64,000 bases of DNA from Gigaspora rosea (lineage: Eukaryota; Glomeromycota; Glomeromycetes; Diversisporales; Gigasporaceae), in contig QKWP01000437.1 in the NCBI GenBank assembly GCA_003550325.1, positions 20,452 through 84,451 on the forward strand, read 5' to 3'. The position numbers and the translations under genes were made by a program. Shown here piece after piece: positions 11,655 to 20,958 of the stretch; the first letter of the stretch is position 1; each line of letters begins with the position of its first letter. Below the pieces are notes generated by a model that worked only from the letters and a program-made list of their open reading frames with translations, was not told the DNA's origin and did no database searches.

Positions 11655-13552
11655 TTACATTTTATCTTTCTCAAGTCGTTTTAACTCTTTTGTACGTTGT
11701 TTTTCGGCCCTAATACGTTCCATTTCTTCCTTTTTTTGCCTTCGTGCTTCCTGCCTTTGCATTTTTTCAGCTTCACGTGCCATACGCTTTTCGAGGGCAA
11801 TTTCTTTTTTACGTTTTTTCTCACTGGCCACCTTTTCTGCCTCCTCCTCAGCTTCCCTCAATTGTTGCAGTGAACTTTCGTTTGTTAAAAGCTGGGAGAA
11901 AGGCATAGTTTTTCTTTTTTTCTTGGTGGCGGTTGGGAGTTAGATTGCTTCTTATCAACCTCAGAGTTTTCGGCTTGTGATTGATTGCGCAAGGGATATT
12001 TAAGTATGAGTCGCAAAGGACTTGTACCAGGGTTTTTAAGAGTTTCAATCTCTTCTTCCAACTGTTCAACCCTTTCATTTAGTAACTAAATCTCTGACAT
12101 TAGTTCTTTTTTCGTAGGGTTATCTTTAGTTAACTTTGAAGTTCGTGAAGACGAAGGCGATTGTGATGAAAATGACGATTGCAAAGACGATTGTAAAGAA
12201 GACGACATTGTGAAGGTGAAGACGACGATTGTGAAGAAGACAATAGTGAAGACGAAGATGAGAAAGATTGCTAATCAAGAAGTTGTGAAGGGTTAGTATA
12301 TTCTGTTGCCAATGAAGGATCTAGATGGTCAGGGCCAATTGCACTAGGATTGAATGGCCAAATTCTGGTAGACTTAAAGGCATTACATATTGCCATGGGC
12401 GTATATGTTGTAATATAGGGTGGTCCTAATAATTGAGCGAACGTATGCTTTGTCACAAGTTTACCATCATTGTTAGTTCAAAACTTTTCACACTCTCTAT
12501 CATATGCTTTTTTTAATGCAGCAAATGGTAATTCAGCTGGCTGCAAAATATGAGTGGTATGAGGCGGAAGGGTATAAAGGAGAATATTATGTTCATGACA
12601 ATAATTAACGCTCGTGTAATTAACGTGGCTCTTGTGACTGTCTAGGATTAACAAAACAGGATGTAGAGGTGGTATAGAGCTAACAAAGTGCTCAATGTAT
12701 TTTTGGAATAGGCTTTCCCGCATGTATCCCGTTTCAGTGAATCCCATGACGGAACCAGCAGGAGCACCATTCAAAAGACCTGGGATCAATCTCTTTTCTT
12801 TAAAAATGAACAATGGTGGGATGTACGTCCCGGCGGCTGAAATGGTTGGGCATAAAGAAATATGCTCATGAGAGTTGCTATTTGAAACTCAATGAACTTG
12901 GCGTGCTCCCTTTTTGGCTATAACTTTTTGAAGTCTGGGCTCAATGACGAACCCAGTTTCATCCTAAAAAAAATTAAAATAAAAAAAATAAAAATAAAAA
13001 ACAAAATAAAAAATAAAAAAAAGGCACTATGTTCCAAATTTGGCCTGCGGTAAGCGAATATTCATGGATAATTTTTCCAAGTTTATTAAAGTGGTCATTA
13101 ATAATAATAGGGTTCCCTTTTTGTGCGCGAGCTTCATTTAGGGCCTGCAGAACACGAAATGAAAGTACAGGGTGATCCTTCATGAAACGTCGCCACCATT
13201 TTTGCCCCGGCCCATTACCATTAAAAGGATGAGGTCGTCCGTCGCGACGAACAATATCTATCACGCACTGGTTTACACCAGATTTTGTCAACCCAAAACC
13301 GAGCTTTTGCATGTTTAAACAATAACCAACAAGCTGTTCTTCTTCATGGGTTGACAAAATCGTAGCACGACCGGGGCGAGCAGGAGGACTATCGTTTTTG
13401 ATAGCACGCCTAAGGGTAGCCTCTGAAAGACCGTAGTCTTGCGCAATACTTCTAACACTTGGAATTTTAGAATCGTTTGGGGTGTCTTTAATTGCCTTAA
13501 GGGCATTACTAATAGCGTTATGTCGGGTATTATAATCGCTGTATTTAGTCAT
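11655..13552 (-). pseudogene. pogo/Tigger-type transposase, decayed
   Basis: Start ATG at 13,552 (MTKYSDYNTRH). A psq-like helix-turn-helix (IPSVRSIAQDYGLSEATLRR) is followed by a CENP-B/Tc5-like DNA-binding segment (EEEQLVGYCLNMQKLG...GQKWWRRFMKDHP). The DDE core is next: first Asp in DETGFVI just after the intron-like insertion at 12,964-13,027, second Asp in LLILDSHKSH, and a Glu at the third position in LQPAELPF. A basic/acidic coiled coil follows (RKKEIALEKRMAREAEKMQ). In-frame stops (after RQVH near 12,893, after ECEKF at about 12,478, after PSQLLD) and a frameshift at 11,850-11,910 inactivate it. Known family: pogo/Tigger DDE_1 transposases that cut and paste at TA. Order and motifs match copy 2. 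Confidence 0.8.
12964..13027 (-). other. 64-bp T-rich intron-like insertion in transposase
   Basis: On the minus strand the run starts GTGCC and ends TTTTAG. It lies exactly between the codons for IWN(M/I) and DETGF. Copy 2 at 15,233-15,243 reads straight through this point with no insertion. It is consistent with a spliceable intron or a simple-sequence insertion; the GTGCC donor is atypical. Confidence 0.55.
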
Positions 13553-14107
13553 TTCTTTAAAATTTTTAAATGTAATAAATTGTTGTCTTTGGTATAACTG
13601 TTAGATGTAAAAGTTTTATTTAAAGAGACACTTTTGAGGTTGCTATGTGGAATTATACAAGCTTTTCTGTAAATATTTACAAGTATTCACGATCGAATCA
13701 CGATCGAATCTCGCGTTTTTTTTTTTTATATTATTAATTTACTTGTGCGCATTAAAGTCTTCTAAACCGTGTTTCTTTTCTACTCATATTATTTGCATGG
13801 ATATAATTTAAATAGTGTGCCGCAGGATTAATTATTACAAGCATTTAATGGTAATCTTTTGCGAAGTTACTTGAATCGAAAATGTGATGTCTAGCTATTT
13901 AAATACGTATCATGAAGGCATACTTTATTAAAAAAATAAAGGATCCAAACTTTGTTACATTTTAGATTATACAAAGTTTATCATATAAATAACTTTTTCG
14001 AATATATAAGTATCAGTTTATTTGGTATAAAAAGTCGATTTTAACGTGTCGCAGTTACTTCTTGCCAAAGCTTCGGGCAAGAAAATTAATGTAGATCAAT
14101 TAAATAA

Positions 14108-14227
14108 CGATATCTTGCGATCTAGTGATTGAAATCATATGATTTTTGTACCGTTCGACTCGTCTCGACGAGACGTGTCGAAGGTACTAAAATCATGTGA
14201 TTATGACTACTGGAATGTAAGATATCG
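14108..14227. repeat. long hairpin inside pogo-like copy 1
   Basis: Imperfect inverted repeat with arms of about 58 bp. It begins CGATATCTTGCGATC and ends with GTAAGATATCG. The centre is CGTCTCGACGAGACG, and AATCATATGATTTT pairs with AAAATCATGTGATT. It lies between the transposase start and the right TIR. Confidence 0.7.
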
Positions 14228-14309
14228 TAAATGCATCAAATTAGGACCTGCGTCAAGTTAGGAATACTTACCTTACATTATAAGGTAAAAAGGGGTAATT
14301 TGGCGAATA

Positions 14310-14491
14310 GGGGTAATTTGGCGAATTGTAAAAAAAATGTAAATATATCGTGATCCTATGATCGGATCCGAACAATTTCTATACCATTCGAATCCTCTCA
14401 TTGAGAGGATTCGAATGGTAAAAAAATTGTTCAAATCCAATCATGGAGTCACGATATATTTTCATTTATTTCCAATTCGCCATATTACCCC
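14310..14491. mobile_element. foldback MITE nested in TIR region of copy 2
   Basis: An almost complete palindrome of 182 bp. It starts GGGGTAATTTGGCGAATT and ends AATTCGCCATATTACCCC, with a centre at CCTCTCATTGAGAGG, flanked by TA on both sides (14,308-14,309 and 14,492-14,493). Its ends equal the terminal motif of the host element, so it looks like a small relative inserted beside, or built from, the TIR of copy 2. Confidence 0.65.
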
Positions 14492-14720
14492 TACTTATAA
14501 CATACACGTGGATTCCAACTTAAACATAACGCGGCAAGTATGGACATTTAATTTAGTACGCGAACAGTATGCGAACAATTTTGTGCGACTAATGTTGCTA
14601 CAACATCTAAACAGAACAATATTTACTGGCAAATTTTCATGCGTCACGTTATCTTGATCTTTTATACTTAATTTTGTAACTTTTTTTATTCAATAATTTT
14701 TAATAAAAATTTATTCAAAC

Positions 14721-16460
14721 ATGAAAACTTCTTCTGCTAAAAGAGGTGATGCAATCAGTGCTGCACTTAAAAAGTTAAATGATTGCCCTCTCGGGTCAAA
14801 CCTCCAAGTATTAATAGCTTGGTGAAAGACTTCGGTCTTTCAGAAACTACACTTCAGCGTGCAGTTACTAATGGTGGTCCCCCTAAATGTCTGGGTGCAC
14901 CCAATGTTCTCACCAGTCATGAAAAAAATCAGCTTGTCGGCTACTGCATTAACATGCAGAAGCTTGGGTTGGTTTAACAAAACGAGGGGTTAATCATTGC
15001 GTGATGGAAATGATAAAGTTAAATAAACGATCACACCCGTTTGGAGAAGATGGGCCAGGTCAAGACTGGTGGGAAAGTTTTATGAAGGACCACCCCGAGT
15101 GGTCCTTTCGTGTTCCTCAAAACTTATCAGAGGCAAGGGCACAAAAAGCAAATAAAACTATTGTTGATGACCATTTTAAAAAACTTAAACAAATTATCGA
15201 TGAAAATTCGCTTTCCACGGCACAAATATGGAATATGGATGAGACTGGGTTCGTCATTGTGCCTAAATTAGAAAAGGTTATAGTGAAAAAAGGTGCACGT
15301 CAAGTCCACAAAATTGCATAGGGAAATTCTCATGACCATATTTCAGTTGCGCCCACAATTTCAGCGGATGGATCTTATATTCCACCTTTAATAATTTATA
15401 AAGGTGTTCGTACGATTCCTGGTTTACTCGACGGAGCACCACCAGGAACTGTAATGGGCTTTACAAGCACAGGGTACATGCATGAAGACCTATTTCAAAT
15501 GTACCTTGATCATTTTATTCAATCGATCCCTCCTACCCAACCAGTATTACTAATGTTAGATGGTCATAGTAGTCACATCAGTTATACAATTGTTGACTTT
15601 TGTCGTAACAATGGGATCCTTCTTTATGCACTTCCGCCGCATACAACCCATGTTTTGCAACCGTCGGAAATTCCTTTCGCGAAACTAAAAAAAGAATATA
15701 GTAAGGCATGTGAAAAATACAGTAATGAAAATAATGGCATGATAGTAAACAAACGAACCTTCACAAGAGCCTTTGGTTTTGCTTTTCTTAATACTTACAC
15801 CACACAAGCCATTCGTAATGCCTATAAAGCGACGGATATTTGGCAGTATGACCCAAAAGCTATTAGTCCTGACCGTTTAGACCCATAATTAGTAACTGAA
15901 AGATTCAATATCTCACCTTTGTCTAGTCAATCTTCTATTCAACAAGCCGCATCATCTTCATCGGTTCAAAAGTCTACTAATTCGAAGCATTTTCATTCTA
16001 CTCGTTCAAATGTTGAACAACTAATAGAAGAAAATATAAAACTTAAGAATGAAAATGCTTTATTAAAGTCACAAATTTCAGTAGCAAATAAAGAACTAAA
16101 TACTTACAAAAATCCTGGGACGTCCTCTCTACGTTCGGTTCTTAAGTACCCGGTTCCTCGCATTCCAACAGAAAGTTCACAGTCAACTACAGAAGACCAG
16201 ACCGGGTCTGATCTACCTTCTCCTAGGAAAAAAGAAAGACACTTCCATTTTCCCGGCTCCTTACTAGTGAAGAAAGTTGGCGCCAATTAGAAGAAGTGAA
16301 CAGGGAAGTGGAACATAAAGCCGACAAAGCAAGACAAAAAAAGGAGCTAGCAGCCCAAAAAAAGGAGATAGCGGCGCAAAAGAAAGCTGAACGGGAACTT
16401 CGTTTGGCACAAAAAAACGAAAAAAGAGCCCAAAAGACTCTTGGAAAGCAGAAAGGTCTT
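14721..16460 (+). pseudogene. pogo/Tigger-type transposase of copy 2, decayed
   Basis: ATG at 14,721 (MKTSSAKRGDAI). After a frameshift near 14,780 the psq-like helix-turn-helix continues (SLVKDFGLSETTLQRAV). There is a second frameshift near 14,970 after MQKLG. The CENP-B-like segment is GQDWWESFMKDHP. The DDE core has first Asp in WNMDETGF, a TAG stop near 15,319, second Asp in LLMLDGHSSH and a Glu in LQPSEIPF at the third position. A TAA stop near 15,886 and a Ser/Thr-rich linker follow. A leucine-zipper-like coil (VEQLIEENIKLKNENALLKS) leads, after another shift, to a Lys/Glu/Ala-rich coil (KKELAAQKKEIAAQKKAE). It is intronless where copy 1 has the 64-bp insertion. At least three shifts and two stops exclude a functional protein. 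Confidence 0.8.
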
Positions 16461-18219
16461 TAAAAAAAGAAAGGGAAGTAAAAAAAATTATTTTAATCTT
16501 GATAATCTAAATTCGCCAAATTACCCTTTAATTTATTTTTTAGTACTATATGCACAGCAGCGATCTTTACTGATTTTCAATTATTATATCTTTTTTTTTT
16601 ATAGAAATATTCTAAATATTGCATAGTCTCGTGATTTCAAATATGTAAAATTTTACACGGATCAATAAAAAGTTTAATCGATAGCATTGTTAACTTCGCC
16701 AAATTACCCCTTTTTACCTTATATTAAAAAATCCTTCTTTTCGTTCTATATTAAATTATGTTGGCTCTGTTAATCTTATATAACCAGGCCATTATTTTGC
16801 ACATGATGAAGGAATAGAACATTTGGGTATTAAATATATAAAAGATAATATTGGTGATATCTGGAAAATGAATATTTAAAAGAACAAATATCTTTTATGC
16901 AATGTGAAAAGGATAGACTATATCATGCAATTAGCAAATATATAGAAGATAATTTTATTTATCCTACTAATCGTAATATAAAATCAAGAAATGAATTCTT
17001 ATGGGAGCTAATTAATCTTCTTAAGGAATTATTTGAATCTTCAAATCCAACCCAGCATGATTTGCTTAAAAATACAACTCAAAATACTAGTGAAGGTTTT
17101 AAAAATCTGTTTAATTGTTATGAGATAGGAAAAAATCGCATATATTCAATATATAAACAGGATATAGCTAAGATAGAGGAACATACAACAAAAGGACGTC
17201 GAGCTAGTAATGTTGTTATAGAACATTCTAGCAACTATAAAAAACAAGAATCAAAGTGTCCCACAAAAATGAGCAAAAACAAATACAACTACTTTATCTA
17301 ATATAAATGCAACTACTTCATCGAATAGAAATAATTCAACATCACTTCAACCAATTGAAGAGGAATGCTACTTACAATAAAAATTAATAAACATCTTAAT
17401 TATAAAGCTAAAGTAAGATCATATTTATAGTTTTTATAAAAAGTATAAAATAGTTTTTTAAATAAATAAATTTATAAAATATATATAACAGCTGAATTTA
17501 CGGTTAAACTTATATAGAACATATTGCTTTGAATATTTTTGATGTTAAAAGTATTTTAAAATAGTACATGTTGTGTGACATTTCCCTTGACCAATAATAC
17601 TGTAATACCAGATACGATAAATAATTATTTAACTTCTTTTTTTATATCGCTAATTAAATCAAAAATATTTATAATACTCTACTTTATTTCACTCCAAAAG
17701 TTTAATTTAAGTTGAAAGTCTGCACCAACTGCATATATTATGGAGCTGTCACCAGAGATTTATCAAGTCAAGGCGATTATAAGCCTGCAATAGAGATTTG
17801 CATTGGCTATATTGAAAAAGCCAAGTGATGCATGAATTCTAATCGGCTTATTATTACAGTACAGCAGTATAAAAGAATAGTTATACTAATTAAATTCAAA
17901 AATAATTTTTAGATACCGTAAAAATGCACCGATGCGCATTATTTCGGAACATGCATGCGTGATATTCACATCATTTTGACAGGTTTGACTACCAGAAGGG
18001 CGTATGTATATTTAGGGAGCGCGTTATTTGAGACACGCATAGGCGTTATTTTGAATTAAAAAAAAACAATTTTCAAAAAAATGAGAATTTCAAAATAATG
18101 CGCATTTGTGTTACACACAAATATGGTACAAATATTAAGTTATCAAAGGTATTATTTCATTACGTTATATTACATATTTCTGTATTTATCTAAACTAATC
18201 ATGTATATTACCAGAATTT

Positions 18220-18630
18220 GGACTATAGTCGTTCTCAAGCATCAATCTCAAGCATCAATCTCAATGTGATTCGCAAATAATCATATTAGGATTTCGAAGT
18301 TAAAACCAGAGAATCTTCTTATTTTATTTTACTAATCTATAATTCAACATAGTAAAGATGCTATTGAAAAAAATCCTATTTATTTTCATAATGCATCACT
18401 TATTTGTTAACTTTGAAACCCCCAGAGTTGGAATTTGGAATATGATCGTTCTTAAGCATTAATCTCAATGTAATTAGCAAATGATCGTAATGGGGATTTC
18501 AAAGTTAACAAATAAGTGACGCATTTCGAAAGTAGATAGGATTTCTTCAATAGCGTTTTTACTATGTTGAATTATAGGCCAGAAAAATAAAATAAGATTC
18601 TCAGATTTTACCTTTGAAACCCCCTAATAG
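18220..18630. repeat. compound direct plus inverted repeat
   Basis: A block of about 75 bp (GTCGTTCTCAAGCATCAATC..) at 18,225-18,300 is repeated directly at 18,429-18,508. The following 125 bp (18,296-18,420, with TAATTCAACATAGTAAA and CACTTATTTGTTAACTTTGA) return inverted at 18,497-18,625. The result is a long near-perfect hairpin flanked by a partial duplication. Confidence 0.7.
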
Positions 18631-18649
18631 TGTTCAACTCTTATAAAAA

Positions 18650-19200
18650 TCCTCTCATTTCTGAATAATTTCTTCCAGGACATCGCCATATTTTTCTTCT
18701 CATTCTTCTGCAGTATTATTCTCATAATTATTCAAAATAAACTCATTATACATACATAAAATTTTTGATGAAATTTTGAATATGCAATTTATGATGTAAA
18801 TGAATCTTCTCAAGTGTTATTTTTGATGCGATTAGTAAGTAATCGTATTAGTGCTTATTTATTATGATCAATCTAAATGAACATTGAATCGATACTTGAG
18901 CAGTCCCTTTTTGATTCTTCTATGATTTATCAGATTCGTCATCAAAATTGCAAAAATATTCGATGTCAACAACATTGATCAATTCATTATAATCAGATTT
19001 AAAAGTATCATACAAATATTGCACTTATTTTTTAATTGAAAACTGTTCATCAGAACTGCCACTTTTTTTATTTTTGACGATGATATTTAACAATTAATAG
19101 AAGAACCGCTCAAAAGCCTTCTTTTCGTCTTTCTCAACACCAATACCATGTTGATAATTGTATTCGGGCGTAAAAAGTTGTTTAGAGTCCACTTTTTTTA
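18650..19200 (-). pseudogene. Sel1-repeat gene remnant
   Basis: The minus strand at about 19,096-19,180 encodes YNYQHGIGVEKDEKKAFERF, one Sel1 repeat core (GIGVEKDEKKAFE is typical). Downstream at 18,650-18,752 a second coding-like piece (MYNEFILNNYENNTAEE, then EEKYGDVLEEIIQK) contains in-frame stops. Known families: Sel1 repeats are often fused to kinases in these fungi. This is a dead fragment. Confidence 0.5.
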
Positions 19201-19645
19201 AAGAAGTGTTTCAAAGTGGCTATCTTTGATTTTTCAATAAAGTTCTAATTAAATTTTGTTTTAAGATAATTTGTTTCAGACTTTCAAGTATTCTATAAGA
19301 TGAATGATAGAATCCACATATAATATTGATAAAAAAATAAAAACATAGCCTTATTCTTTGGCTTTATAAAAATAACAAGTGAAAATTTCCAGGCGATTTA
19401 TCGTCTAGATAATAAGTTGATCCATTTTAAAATATCTAAAATATCGATTTTTTATAAATTTAATAATATTCGATAGATTTGGGGTAAATCGTAATTAGTA
19501 ATATTAGAACGAATCACTTTGAAACAGTTCTGACGAACAGTTTTCAATTAAGATACATTTAGAATCTTGCACTTTTCTTTATAATAAGAATTATATTATT
19601 TTAATTTGATAAAAATCTGATAATAAATTGATCAATATTGTTGAC
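18958..19645. repeat. diverged inverted repeat around Sel1 remnant
   Basis: The segment 18,958-19,062 (GTCAACAACATTGATCAATT, later TTAATTGAAAACTGTTCATC) returns inverted at about 19,525-19,645 (CAGTTTTCAATTAAG.. and AATTGATCAATATTGTTGAC). The two arms of about 105-120 bp surround the Sel1 scrap and about 460 bp of AT-rich DNA. Confidence 0.55.
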
Positions 19646-20958
19646 ATAGGTTTGATTGATTAATCCCAATAGTGTACCGTACACCCAATATGACATACTA
19701 AACCAAATTCATGCCATGCTATAAGAATGCCATGATTATTATACACGAGTAACAGTCAGTGAATATCTGTAAATCTATTTACAATTATTCACTTACCGGA
19801 CATGATCCGATTAGTTTTAATAAACCAATATTAACAATAATGATAATAACTCTGCTTGCTAGATATTTAATACAGAATAACGTCCCAAACAGCATGCTTT
19901 TTTAGAAATAACTTCTAAAACCAATATGCTCATTTTTAAAATTAGCATATCTCTAACGGCAAATTGAATAGAATTAATATTCCACAAGGTCATTAAAAAT
20001 TTTTGAGAATGAAAGTCTTTGATGAGAAATTATTTCGGGATCAGATCTACAGGGGTCATGTCTGATAAGGTGAATAATTTAATTGTGAATTGATTTACTG
20101 ACCGTGACTCATATAGAGTCTTTGCAAATTCAAAATATATGTTATCTGTTAGTATAAGCTTGTATTAATTTTGAGTAATCTCATGATGCACATGTAACTT
20201 GTAGTCTGCTAAAAATTTATCCAAATCTTGCAAACTTTAATTTTAGTATTACTTTTAGTTTAGCCATTCAAATTATTATTTTTTTGTTGTTTTGCCTATT
20301 CAAATTATTTAAATAATAAATTTAATATAATTTTACTAATATCAATGTTTAATAATTTGAAAATACCTGTTTGGTTAAACCGAGCATCTATATCTAATAA
20401 AAAAAAATATGAACAATATGAACATAGTTCATAAATATCCATGTCCATATTCTGCTAGCACTATAGCTTATATTAATATTATTTATAAAATCAAATTTTT
20501 GTAAATTCCAAAATTAACTTGTATTGTTACAGTATTTAAACTTATAGTATTAGTTAGAATTCAAATTTTACTTCAAAGATAATTTTTATAAATATTTTAG
20601 TTTATTAATATAGAATATAATACTAATTATCTATTTATTATAAAATTGTATAACTTCTATTATTGTTAAAATATACTAAACTTTAATTGTATAATCATAT
20701 TTTAATTGTACAATACAATATTGTGATTGTACAATATAAGCATGATTATAGTATGATTGTATAATAATATGATTTGCATTATAAAGAAATTTGTAATAAA
20801 TAAATCTAATAAATCTGTAAAATATAAATTTATAAATTTTTTGTTAAAATTATAAAAAAAAAAAATTTAAATTTTTAACAAATTTTTTAATTTGAATATT
20901 ATTTATGACAAATTTAAATTTTTTAATTTATAGTATTTAATTTTAGAAGCTTTAATAA

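Larger units (their letters stand above)
11409..14278 (-). mobile_element. pogo-like DNA transposon copy 1 (2.87 kb)
   Basis: The ends are inverted. Left: ATGTAAG then TATTCCTAATTTGACGCAG. Right complement: ATGTAAGGTAAG then TATTCCTAACTTGACGCAG. Each is flanked by TA (11,407-11,408 and 14,279-14,280), as expected for Tc1/mariner/pogo elements. A second inner copy of the CCTAATTTGACGCA motif lies at about 11,619 on the left, with TGCATCAAATTAGG at about 14,232 on the right, so each end has paired motifs that may bind transposase. It carries a damaged transposase on the minus strand and a long hairpin near the 5' end of that gene. It abuts copy 2 with only TATA between them. Confidence 0.8.
14281..16721 (+). 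mobile_element. pogo-like DNA transposon copy 2 (2.44 kb)
   Basis: The ends are TAAGGTAAAAAGGGGTAATT (continuing TGGCGAA) on the left, and the complement CGCCAAATTACCCCTTTTTA then CCTTA on the right, flanked by TA at 14,279-14,280 and 16,722-16,723 (2-bp ambiguity because both ends read TATA). The GGGGTAATTTGGCGAA motif recurs at 14,293, 14,310, about 14,474 (reverse), 16,511 (reverse, shortened) and 16,695 (reverse). It carries a damaged transposase on the plus strand, opposite to copy 1. Sequence divergence from copy 1 shows a different family of the same group. Confidence 0.82.
10774..17301 (+). pseudogene. unrecognised plus-strand gene broken by three transposons
   Basis: Coding-like pieces occur at 10,774-10,922 (motif DYSAACRVFELLWV), 11,166-11,406 (SIEELIEQ, FFQWTSFWLGHW, FAPLFLAA), and after the insertions at 16,724-17,301 (YFAHDEGIEHLGIKYI, QHDLLKNTTQNTSEGFK, TTGRRAS-like). 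Conceptual removal of the hAT-like MITE (10,923-11,165) and of the pogo pair (11,409-16,721) joins the pieces in frame. Across the pogo junction one reads SNYSQSVIFY then ILKNPSFRSI. Extra frameshifts (a run of 15 A near 11,195 and another before 11,380) and in-frame stops near 16,780 and 16,878 show it is dead. The layout resembles large multi-copy fungal proteins of unknown function such as DUF6589-like ones; I do not assign it. Confidence 0.6.
17302..20958. other. intergenic with inverted repeats, no intact gene
   Basis: Besides the structures listed separately, 17,936-18,112 is bounded by the inverted motif ATGCGCATTATTT / AAATAATGCGCAT and may be a degraded MITE. The rest, including 19,650-20,958, is AT-rich with no coding signal. 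Confidence 0.45.

Noticed and set aside
11626-11943. Plus-strand Ser/Phe/Arg-rich 105-codon frame
   Set aside because: It is the complement of the transposase coiled coil (Lys/Glu/Arg-rich) on the minus strand.
14421-14445. TTCAAATCC resembling a tRNA T-arm
   Set aside because: It is part of the foldback hairpin; no acceptor stem or anticodon arm can be drawn.
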